Below the pieces are notes generated by a model. That model worked only from the letters and a program-made list of their open reading frames with translations. It was not told the DNA's origin and did not search any database. A DNA stretch of 64,000 nucleotides from JAAXGI01 sp965206975 (GTDB taxonomy: Bacteria; Gemmatimonadota; Gemmatimonadetes; Longimicrobiales; Gaopeijiaceae), in NCBI GenBank assembly GCA_965206975.1, contig OZ242253.1, forward strand, positions 2,356,001 through 2,420,000, given 5' to 3'. The stretch's first letter is position 1; the number at the start of each line of letters is the position of its first letter. Below, in pieces: positions 42,955 through 50,599 of the stretch. Both the position numbers and the translations under genes were made by a program.

Positions 42955-44535
42955 TTGAAGAGAGAAATACTGATCAGCGCGACCCCGCAGGAGTCCCGGG
43001 TCGCCCTGCTGGAGGACGGCCGGCTGGTCGAACTCATGTTCGACCGTCCGGATCAAGGTCGACTCGTCGGCGACATCCATCTGGGCCGAGTCGAGGCGGT
43101 TCTGCCCGGGATTCAGGCGGCCTTCGTCGACATCGGCACCGAGAAGGCGGGCTTCCTCCACGTCTCGGATCTCGTCTCGGCCGATGACCCGGCCGACGAG
43201 GACGGGGACGCCGAGGACGGGGGCGGGAGGAGCTCTTCTCGGAATGGGGGCCGCGGCCGCGGTGCCAAGTACCCGCCGCTTCAGACGCAGGTCGCGAAGG
43301 GCCAGACGATCCTCGTCCAGGTGACGAAGGAGCCGATCGGGACGAAGGGCCCACGCCTGAGTGCCCAAGTCTCGCTCCCGGGCCGCTTCCTCGTGTACAT
43401 GCCCTTCTCGAATCACATCGGGGTCAGCCGGAAGATCGACCAGCGGGACGAGCGGGCCCGCCTCCGTGAGCTCGCCCGCGAGATCCGTCCGGAGGGTTCG
43501 GGTGGTCTCATCGTGCGAACGGTCGGCGAGGAGCTGAACCGCGAGCGCTTTGCCGGCGAGTTCCGCAGGCTGGAGCAGCTGTGGCAGAAGATCGAGCGGC
43601 GCGCGAACTCTTCGAAGGCGCCCGCGCTCGTCCACCGGGAGGCGAAGCTCATCTCTGGGGTCATCCGCGACCTCTTCTCCGACAAGCTGGACGCGCTCAT
43701 CGTCGACAACAAGCAGGTTCACAACGAAATCGTTCAGTACGTGAAGAACGTGGACCCGGACCTCATGAGCCGGATCCACCCCTACAGCGATTCCGTGCCC
43801 CTCTTCGATCGCTACGACATCGAGGAGCAGATCGGGGAGGCCTTCCAGCGGAGGGTTGCCCTCCCGTCGGGCGGCTACATCATCGTGGAGCCAACGGAGG
43901 CGCTGGTCTCGATCGATGTGAACACGGGGCGCTTCACAGGAACCCGGAAGCGGGGTCCCGAGGAGACGATCCTCCGGACGAACCTGGATGCTGCGAAGGA
44001 GGTGGCCCGCCAGCTCCGCCTTCGTGACATCGGCGGGATCATCGTCGTGGACTTCATCGACATGGAGTCGCAGGAGAACCGCGACAAGGTGCTCCACGAG
44101 ATGCGAACTCGGCTCGGCCACGACCGGGCGCGTACCAAGGCCTTCGCCGTATCCGATCTCGGGCTGGTCGAGATGACGAGGCAGAGGGTTCGTCCCTCCC
44201 TCTTCCAGACGCTGACGAGGAGCTGCGAACACTGCGGCGGCCAGGGGCGCGTCTTCAACCCGCCGACGGTGATGCGGAGGGTGGAGCGGAGCCTGAAGCG
44301 TGCCGCGGTATCGGGGAAGGAGCGAGCGATTTTCGTCCAGGTCCATCCCGAGGTCGCCCTTCACGTCCTGGAGGAGGAGCCGGATTTCCTGAAGCGGCTC
44401 CGCGGCCGGACGCGCCTCGATCTCGATCTAAGGGACGACCCGCTCCTCCGGGAAGATCAGTTTCGCCTCCTCTCCGGGCCAGCCCAGGAGGACGTTACCG
44501 CCCGCTACGACACCGGGAGCTACGCGGCGGTGTAA
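42955..44535 (+). CDS. rng: Ribonuclease E/G
   Basis: 526 residues from a TTG at 42955. An S1 domain (residues about 35-120) is interrupted by a Gly/Asp/Arg-rich insert (DEDGDAEDGGG), then RNase H-like and 5'-sensor regions. The DNase I-like catalytic region has SIDVNTGRFTG and IIVVDFIDM (metal-ligand Asp residues). A zinc-link-like pair reads CEHCGGQG. Length and absence of a long C-terminal scaffold fit RNase G rather than full RNase E. It lies directly upstream of rplU and rpmA, a widespread arrangement. Confidence 0.93.
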   Translation: MKREILISATPQESRVALLEDGRLVELMFDRPDQGRLVGDIHLGRVEAVLPGIQAAFVDIGTEKAGFLHVSDLVSADDPADEDGDAEDGGGRSSSRNGGRGRGAKYPPLQTQVAKGQTILVQVTKEPIGTKGPRLSAQVSLPGRFLVYMPFSNHIGVSRKIDQRDERARLRELAREIRPEGSGGLIVRTVGEELNRERFAGEFRRLEQLWQKIERRANSSKAPALVHREAKLISGVIRDLFSDKLDALIVDNKQVHNEIVQYVKNVDPDLMSRIHPYSDSVPLFDRYDIEEQIGEAFQRRVALPSGGYIIVEPTEALVSIDVNTGRFTGTRKRGPEETILRTNLDAAKEVARQLRLRDIGGIIVVDFIDMESQENRDKVLHEMRTRLGHDRARTKAFAVSDLGLVEMTRQRVRPSLFQTLTRSCEHCGGQGRVFNPPTVMRRVERSLKRAAVSGKERAIFVQVHPEVALHVLEEEPDFLKRLRGRTRLDLDLRDDPLLREDQFRLLSGPAQEDVTARYDTGSYAAV

Positions 44536-44635
44536 GGCCCGTCCAGCTCCCGGGTTGACCCGCCCCCGGCGTTTTGTGAAACTTAACGGCTCAACTTCGA
44601 GGGCACGCGACTACGCCGTCTGATCGAGGAATGTC

Positions 44636-44947
44636 ATGCACGCGGTCTTTCGTACCGGCGGAAAGCAGTTCCGGGCCGAGCCCGGGGAGCGGCTGAAGGT
44701 TCCCTCCCTTGATGCCGGGCCAGGAACGACCGTCACCTTCGGAGATGTGCTGCTCCTCTCGGACGGCGAGGATGTGAAGGTCGGTAGCCCGACGGTGGAG
44801 GGCGCCACGATCACGGCCGAGGTCCTCGGCTCCGGCCGCGGGAAGAAGGTGATCGTCTTCAAGCGGAAACGGAGGAAGGGGTATCGGAGGAAGCAGGGTC
44901 ACCGCCAGGGCTACACGGAGATCCGCGTAGAGCGGATCGAGGGCTGA
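44636..44947 (+). CDS. rplU: 50S ribosomal protein L21
   Basis: 103 residues; MHAVFRTGGKQFRAEPGERLKV and KKVIVFKRKRRKGYRRKQGHRQ are diagnostic of L21. 100 bp behind rng; TTGACC at 44555 with an AT-richer stretch about 18 bp downstream is a weak internal promoter candidate. Confidence 0.97.
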   Translation: MHAVFRTGGKQFRAEPGERLKVPSLDAGPGTTVTFGDVLLLSDGEDVKVGSPTVEGATITAEVLGSGRGKKVIVFKRKRRKGYRRKQGHRQGYTEIRVERIEG

Positions 44948-44980
44948 CGGCGACCGCGGCGGCTTCCAAGAGAGAATATC

Positions 44981-45235
44981 ATGGCACACAAAAAGGGTGT
45001 CGGCTCGAGCCGAAACGGTCGGGATAGCAATCCGAAGCGGCTCGGGATCAAGCGATACGGGGGAGAGCGGGTCCGCGCGGGCGGGATCATCGTGCGGCAG
45101 CGCGGGACGAGGTTGCACCCGGGCCGAAACGTCGGGAAGGGCGGCGACGACACGCTCTTCGCTCGCCTGGACGGGGTCGTCAAGTTCGAGACACTGCGCC
45201 GGCGCCAGGCCGTTTCCGTCTATCCGGCCGACTGA
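44981..45235 (+). CDS. rpmA: 50S ribosomal protein L27
   Basis: 84 residues; MAHKKGVGSSRNGRDSNPKRLG is the L27 N-terminus, which already begins with AHKKG, so there is no Firmicutes-type cleaved N-terminal extension. Conserved downstream parts RAGGIIVRQRGTRLHPG and GGDDTLFA. 33 bp behind rplU. Confidence 0.97.
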   Translation: MAHKKGVGSSRNGRDSNPKRLGIKRYGGERVRAGGIIVRQRGTRLHPGRNVGKGGDDTLFARLDGVVKFETLRRRQAVSVYPAD

Positions 45236-45310
45236 CCGGGTCGGAAGTACGCGTCCGTAGCGAGCGCTCACGCGAACTCCGTTAGGTACACGGCCACTAT
45301 TCCAGAATCG

Positions 45311-46315
45311 ATGAATATCCCACGGCCCGGGGGCCTGCCCCGGCGTACCAAGCCGCTTGCGCGTCCCGTGCGCCTTGCCTGTCTCGTCGTGTTTGGTACG
45401 GGTACGGGGGCGGGGGCCATCGCCCTCGGTTCGCTGCGCACCCGACTCGAGCCACCCCGCACGGGGCCGGTCTTCGAGGTGGCGGATGCCACGGCGGAGT
45501 TGATGAGCACGCGCCTCCCCATGGAGGTCAATGAGCAGGTGGAGCGCTGGATCCGCCGCTTCGTGGGACCGCAGCGCGAGGTCTTCGAGGGATACCTCGT
45601 CCGGGAGGGTCTCTACGGAGGGATGATTCGCGACCGGCTCAGGTCCCGTGCGATGCCGGAGGAGCTCCTCTACATCGCGATGATCGAGTCGGGGTTTCTT
45701 GCCACCGCGATCTCATCGGTCACCGCCTCGGGCGTATGGCAGTTCATGCGCCCGACGGCTCGCGCGTACGGACTGAACGTCGACTACTGGGTGGACGAGC
45801 GGCTCGACCCGGTGCGCGCCACCGACGCCGCGCTCGACTACCTCGAGGAGCTCTACGCCGAGTTCGGCTCTTGGTACCTGGCGGCAGCGGCGTACAACGC
45901 CGGCCCGGGGCTGGTGTCCCGAACGATCGAGCGCCATAGCCCGACGAGCCTGAGAGACGACGAGCTCTACTGGGAGATCAGGGCACACCTCCCGCAGAAG
46001 AACCGGGAGTACGTGCCGAAGATGCTTGCAGCGACGCTCCTCGTGCGGGAAGCCGAGCAGTTCGGTTTCGAGGTCGAAAAGTCCCTCCCGTACCTCTTCG
46101 ATCAGGTCCTGGTGCCGAACCGGACGCCCCTGGCGGATGTGGCCGCTGCACTCGACGTGCCGGCCTTACTCCTTCATGAGCTGAACCCGCACCTGATCCG
46201 GGGCGCCACGCCTCCGGACCGGAGCTATATGGTGCGTGTCCCGAAGGGCGACTCCCACCGGCTGGTTGTGCAGTTGAACGGGATCGTGGAGCGGAGCGTC
46301 CAGGCGGGCGACTGA
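45311..46315 (+). CDS. Lytic transglycosylase, SLT domain (MltD-like)
   Basis: 334 residues. An N-terminal hydrophobic stretch (about residues 20-40) could be a signal anchor; the SLT catalytic domain follows: LLYIAMIESGFLATAIS with the catalytic Glu, SGVWQFMRPTARAYGL, DPVRATDAALDYL and AAAAYNAGPGLV. The C-terminal 70 residues resemble a degenerate LysM (LADVAAALDVPALLLHELNPHL). Cuts peptidoglycan glycan strands. Convergent with the chorismate mutase gene. Confidence 0.88.
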   Translation: MNIPRPGGLPRRTKPLARPVRLACLVVFGTGTGAGAIALGSLRTRLEPPRTGPVFEVADATAELMSTRLPMEVNEQVERWIRRFVGPQREVFEGYLVREGLYGGMIRDRLRSRAMPEELLYIAMIESGFLATAISSVTASGVWQFMRPTARAYGLNVDYWVDERLDPVRATDAALDYLEELYAEFGSWYLAAAAYNAGPGLVSRTIERHSPTSLRDDELYWEIRAHLPQKNREYVPKMLAATLLVREAEQFGFEVEKSLPYLFDQVLVPNRTPLADVAAALDVPALLLHELNPHLIRGATPPDRSYMVRVPKGDSHRLVVQLNGIVERSVQAGD

Positions 46316-46336
46316 GGTGCGCGGGGGGAGGAAGGG

Positions 46337-46693
46337 CTACCGCGAATCTGGACGAGGACCCGGCCAGTCGGTGGGCCGTCCCTCCTGGATCGCACGGGCC
46401 GAGGCGATGATCCGCCAGATGACGTCGCGGGTCACCTCCTCGTCGACGCCGAGCTCGCGGGCCCGCACCGCGGCACTCCGGACGACCCTGGCCTCCTGGG
46501 CTGGATCCAGGACGGGGAGGCCGAGGACTTCCTTCAGGAGCCCGACCTCCAGGACCAGCTCCCGCCGCTCTCCGATCGTGCGTATGAGCCGGTCGTCCAC
46601 CTCCGCGATCCGTGCGCGGATCTGCTCGAGCGCCTCTCGGGAAGCGTCCTCCGTCCGGGTCCCCTCTGGCGTCGGAGACGGGTCAGTCGTCAC
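46337..46693 (-). CDS. Chorismate mutase (AroQ class)
   Basis: About 118 residues from a GTG at 46693 that overlaps the upstream gene's stop. The AroQ helical core reads IRARIAEVDDRLIRTIGERRELVLEVGLLKEVLGLPVLDPAQEARVV. Stand-alone, without the prephenate dehydratase or DAHP synthase domain fused in other bacteria. Produces prephenate for phenylalanine and tyrosine. Confidence 0.85.
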   Translation of the reverse strand: MTTDPSPTPEGTRTEDASREALEQIRARIAEVDDRLIRTIGERRELVLEVGLLKEVLGLPVLDPAQEARVVRSAAVRARELGVDEEVTRDVIWRIIASARAIQEGRPTDWPGPRPDSR

Positions 46694-46976
46694 CGTCGCC
46701 TCTTCGGTCCGCGTCGGGGGGGAGGCTCTCGCTGATCGCTTCCAGAGCCGCGAGGACCTCATCCACTAGGGAGCGGGTCGCGGCGGGCGTGAGCCCATCG
46801 GAGCCCGCTTGGGAGCGCAGGATGCGGAGCCGCGTGATCGAAGCCCGGAGCCGGGAATGGCCCCCCGTTCCGACAAGCTCCTCCCCGAGAAATGACCTCG
46901 GCCGCTCGTCCGTATCGGCCGTGTCGCCGAAGAGGCGACGGAGGGCAGCTTTCGGGTCGTGGGGGTCTTGAACCAT
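46683..46976 (-). CDS. Hypothetical protein upstream of chorismate mutase
   Basis: 97 residues from the ATG at 46976. Helical, with LRASITRLRILRSQAGSDGLTPAATRSLVDEVLAALEAISESL; no family recognised. It overlaps chorismate mutase by 11 bp and is divergent from nfeD. Confidence 0.5.
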   Translation of the reverse strand: MVQDPHDPKAALRRLFGDTADTDERPRSFLGEELVGTGGHSRLRASITRLRILRSQAGSDGLTPAATRSLVDEVLAALEAISESLPPDADRRGDGDD

Positions 46977-47231
46977 GGCGCGCCAAGCTACCGGCTCGTT
47001 CGGTCGACGGTCAAGCTGCGCTCCGGGGCGAGCGGGTGCCCCCGGGTTCGGGTCCCGATAGGATCTACCCCTTGCGGGGTGGGGTAGCTCTTGGAAGGGC
47101 GATTGGCGCTCGGACGAGGGACGGGTAGGTTCCCGCGTACGCGTTGCTGAACCGGGGGGCGCTGGAGATCGGCCAAGGTGCCGGCCTTCGGGGCGCGCAC
47201 CCACTCTGAGGACCGCAAGGTGATACGAGCC

Positions 47232-48683
47232 ATGAGGGCAGAGTGTCGAGACGGTGCGGCAGGGGCTTCTTGCCGCGCCCTGTCGATGCGGGCGGGTGCG
47301 GGTGCATTCGTGGCCATCGTGGCAGCCGGCCTCTCGCCCCTCCCCTCGGCCTCGCAGGAGCTGGGGTCCGGCGCTGTCTACCGCGTGCCGATCGTCGGCG
47401 TGATCGAGCTCGGGCTCGCGCCCTTCGTCGAGCGGAGTCTCGAGGAGGCTCGGTTGTCCGGCGCGGAGGCCGTGGTGCTGGACATCGATACCCCCGGAGG
47501 CCGGGTCGATGCCGCGGAGCGGATGGCGGATGCAATCAGCGACTCGGACGTACCCGTCTACGCGTACATCAACCGCCGCGCCCTCTCAGCCGGTGCACTG
47601 ATCTCGCTTGCCGCACAGCGCATCTACATGAGGCCGGGTTCGGTGATCGGGGCGGCGACGCCTGTCACCGGGGAGGGACAGCGGGCACCCGAGAAGATCG
47701 TCTCCGCGATGCGGAGTTCGATGCGCGCGCTCGCCGAGGCGCGGTCCCTCGATCCCGCAGTGGCCGAGGCGATGGTGGACGAGCAGATCGAGGTTCCGGG
47801 CGTGAGCGAGGCGGGCCAGCTCCTCACTCTCACGACCGAGGAGGCGGTGGAGCTTGCGTACGCCGAGGAGGTCGATGACTGGGACGCGCTGATGGCGGAG
47901 CTCGGAACGACCGGTGGCCAGGTGGTCGAGCAGGAGGTCAACTGGGCGGAGCTCGTCGTACGCTTCCTCTCGAACCCCGTGGTCTCGCCCTTCCTCCTCT
48001 CGCTCGGCTTCCTCGGGCTCCTCATCGAGATCCGAACGCCCACCCTCGGGCTGGCGGGAGCCATCGGCGCCACCTCGCTCGCCCTCTTCTTCGGCTCGCA
48101 CATGATCGTCGGGCTGGCGGGGCTCGAGGGACTCATCATCTTCGGGCTCGGGATCACGCTGATTCTGATCGAGGCCTTCTTCATCCCCGGGTTTGGATTC
48201 TTCGGCATCCTCGGGGGGATCGGCGCCCTCGCAGGCGTGTACATGTCCATGCTGGGCGGGCTTCCGGTCTCTGGAGACTTCGCTCGAGCGGGCACGGTGC
48301 TGAGTTCGGCGCTGGCCCTCGTCTTGGTCAGCTCCTGGTTCATGGTGAAGCGGCTCCCCTCGAACCGGCGTCTCACGAATCTCGGGATCTTCCTCGGAGA
48401 GGAGACGAGCGCCGAGACCGGCTACACCTCCCAGGTCCGACGGATGGATCTCCTCGGACGGGAGGGCGTGGCGCTCACGGACCTGAGGCCGGCCGGAACC
48501 GCGCGCTTCGGCGAGGAACGGGTGGATGTGGTGACGGAGTCCGAGTGGATCGAGGAGGGGAGCCGAATCAACGTCGTTGCCTCGGAGGGGTACCGGCACG
48601 TGGTCCGTCTCGTGGAGGCGCCCGCAGAGCTCATGAAGGCGCGGGAATCGGAAGCAGAGAGCGAGTCCGAGTCGGGCGAGTAG
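47232..48683 (+). CDS. NfeD-like membrane protein with ClpP-class serine protease domain
   Basis: About 483 residues from the ATG at 47232; ATG 47286 is nearer the signal peptide (MRAGAGAFVAIVAAGLSPLPSASQ). The ClpP-fold SDH-type domain begins VYRVPIVGVIELGLAPFVER, with the catalytic Ser in NRRALSAGALISLAAQRIYM. Four or more membrane helices span about residues 260-380, followed by a C-terminal OB-fold (NfeD) domain (LGREGVALTDLRPAGTARFGEERVDVV). NfeD proteins usually accompany flotillins, as here. The function in membrane-protein turnover is inferred from family. Confidence 0.88.
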   Translation: MRAECRDGAAGASCRALSMRAGAGAFVAIVAAGLSPLPSASQELGSGAVYRVPIVGVIELGLAPFVERSLEEARLSGAEAVVLDIDTPGGRVDAAERMADAISDSDVPVYAYINRRALSAGALISLAAQRIYMRPGSVIGAATPVTGEGQRAPEKIVSAMRSSMRALAEARSLDPAVAEAMVDEQIEVPGVSEAGQLLTLTTEEAVELAYAEEVDDWDALMAELGTTGGQVVEQEVNWAELVVRFLSNPVVSPFLLSLGFLGLLIEIRTPTLGLAGAIGATSLALFFGSHMIVGLAGLEGLIIFGLGITLILIEAFFIPGFGFFGILGGIGALAGVYMSMLGGLPVSGDFARAGTVLSSALALVLVSSWFMVKRLPSNRRLTNLGIFLGEETSAETGYTSQVRRMDLLGREGVALTDLRPAGTARFGEERVDVVTESEWIEEGSRINVVASEGYRHVVRLVEAPAELMKARESEAESESESGE

Positions 48684-48714
48684 GCCCGGCTCGCCAACGG
48701 GAGATACACGGGGA

Positions 48715-49722
48715 ATGAATGAGGATCTGATCTTGTTTGGACCGACAGTGGCGCTGATCGTCGTCGGGCTCCTGATTGCCGCCGTGCTCTGGGCGATACC
48801 GGTGCGGCTCTGGGTCGAGGCGATCTCCGCCGGAGCCCGGGTCGGGATCGGGTACCTGATCGGAATGCGGCTGAGGAAGGTGAACCCCCCGGCGGTGGTG
48901 CGCCCCCTGATCTGGGCCACGAAGGCAGGGCTTCATCTCGGGGTCGGCGATCTCGAAGCGCACTACCTCGCCGGGGGGATGGTCGACCGTGTTGTGAGGG
49001 CGCTGATCTCGGCCGACAAGGCGAACATCGAGCTCGAGTTCCAGCAGGCGGCCGCCATCGATCTTGCCGGCCGGGACGTCTTCGAGGCCGTTCAGGTCTC
49101 TGTCAACCCGAAGGTCATCTCGACGCCTCGGGTCGCCGCGATGGCGCGCGACGGGATCCAGCTCATCGCAATGGCCCGGGTGACGGTGCGTGCCAACATC
49201 AATCGCCTGGTTGGCGGGGCGGGGGAGGAGACGATTCTCGCACGCGTTGGGGAGGGGATCGTCTCGTCGATCGGATCCTCCGATTCGCACAAATCCGTCT
49301 TGGAAAACCCGGACTCCATCTCGAAGACCGTGCTCGTCCGTGGACTCGACTCGGGGACCGCCTTCGAGATCCTCTCGATCGATATCGCGGACGTCGATGT
49401 GGGCAAGAACATCGGGGCCGAGCTCCAGACGGATCAGGCCGAGGCGGACAAGCGCGTCGCGCAGGCGAGGGCGGAGGAACGGCGCGCCATGGCGGTTGCC
49501 GAGGAGCAGGAGATGCGGGCCCGTGTTCAGGAGATGCGAGCCCAGGTCGTCGAGGCCGAGGCGGAGGTGCCGAAGGCGATGGCATCCGCCTTCCGGGATG
49601 GGAACTTGGGAATCATGGACTACATGCGCTACCGGAATATCGAGTCCGACACCTCGATGCGTACCGCAATCGCGGGCGACGACGACGGCGAGTCTCCCGA
49701 GATCCCATCGGCGGAGTCCTGA
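48715..49722 (+). CDS. floA: Flotillin-like protein FloA
   Basis: 335 residues. An N-terminal membrane hairpin (FGPTVALIVVGLLIAAVLWAIPV) is followed by an SPFH domain and a coiled-coil segment rich in Ala, Glu and Arg (QARAEERRAMAVAEEQEMRARVQEMRAQVVEAEAEVPKAMA). The YqfA/FloA (UPF0365) motifs NIELEFQQAAAIDLAGRDVFEAVQVSVNPKVI and ADVDVGKNIGAELQ are present. A scaffold of membrane microdomains. Immediately behind nfeD. Confidence 0.92.
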   Translation: MNEDLILFGPTVALIVVGLLIAAVLWAIPVRLWVEAISAGARVGIGYLIGMRLRKVNPPAVVRPLIWATKAGLHLGVGDLEAHYLAGGMVDRVVRALISADKANIELEFQQAAAIDLAGRDVFEAVQVSVNPKVISTPRVAAMARDGIQLIAMARVTVRANINRLVGGAGEETILARVGEGIVSSIGSSDSHKSVLENPDSISKTVLVRGLDSGTAFEILSIDIADVDVGKNIGAELQTDQAEADKRVAQARAEERRAMAVAEEQEMRARVQEMRAQVVEAEAEVPKAMASAFRDGNLGIMDYMRYRNIESDTSMRTAIAGDDDGESPEIPSAES

Positions 49723-49740
49723 GCTGAGCGGCGGTGAACG

Positions 49741-50472
49741 ATGGACAGCGGGGTTTTTCAGCTCCTCTTCTTCGCACTCCTGATCCTCGCATCCGTCTTT
49801 GACGGCATCGCTCGCCGCCGAAAGCGGCAACGGAGGATGGAGGAGATGGAGTGGGAGGAGGAGGCCGAGGGAGAGGAACGGGTCGAATCCGGCACGTCCT
49901 CGCCCGCGCCTTCGGGCTCGCCCGCACGGACGGGGGCTCCCGCGGGCGAGCGCGAGACGGCCGACTCGATGGTACCCGACGACCTCTGGGCCATCCTCAC
50001 CGGGGAAGAGCGACCGGGCGCAGGGCGTGGGCCGCCGCCCGTTCCCGATCGCGACGAGGCCGTTGCGGCCGAGGTGGTCCCCGGATCCGTGGAGAGGGCC
50101 GAGTCTTTCCCCGAACGTCCGGGCGGGCGGGATCCCAGCCCGCCGCCTTGGGCTAAGATGCCCCCTCCCTCCGAGAGCCCTCCCGCGTGGCGGCCTGCGC
50201 CGCCGCCTCCTGCGGCGCGCACCCCTGCCACCCCGGCGAGGGTGCCTCGCCGGACGCGCGCTCTGGCCCCGGCCCGCCGAGAAGCCTCGATGACGAAGGC
50301 CCAGGCGTTTCCCGCAACCCGCGAGGACACGGCAAAGTCGCGATCCGTGTACGTGGAGCTACTGCGCGAGGGGGGAACGAGCTCCCTCCGTCAGGCGATC
50401 GTGCTCGCGGAGGTCTTCGGAACGCCGGTGGCGCTCAGGTCCCCCGGGCAGGACGGGAACGGCTTCTCTTAG
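49741..50472 (+). CDS. Proline-rich single-span membrane protein
   Basis: 243 residues: one N-terminal hydrophobic helix (FQLLFFALLILASVFDGIA), a highly charged Arg/Glu stretch, then about 130 residues low in complexity (Pro, Ala, Glu, Arg), and a C-terminal end that looks more ordered (SVYVELLREGGTSSLRQAIVLAEVFGTPVAL). No family recognised. It lies 18 bp behind floA in the same orientation; its role next to nfeD and floA is unknown. Confidence 0.55.
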   Translation: MDSGVFQLLFFALLILASVFDGIARRRKRQRRMEEMEWEEEAEGEERVESGTSSPAPSGSPARTGAPAGERETADSMVPDDLWAILTGEERPGAGRGPPPVPDRDEAVAAEVVPGSVERAESFPERPGGRDPSPPPWAKMPPPSESPPAWRPAPPPPAARTPATPARVPRRTRALAPARREASMTKAQAFPATREDTAKSRSVYVELLREGGTSSLRQAIVLAEVFGTPVALRSPGQDGNGFS

Positions 50473-50599
50473 GCGTAGAGCGCGTCATCCACGTGGGGAC
50501 GGGGAAAGCGCTGCAGCCGGGGCAGGTCCGCGCATCACGCACCCGACGAGGCCGGAGCGCAAACCCCTTGGACTCCCGCGTCTGCACTGAGCTTCCCGC

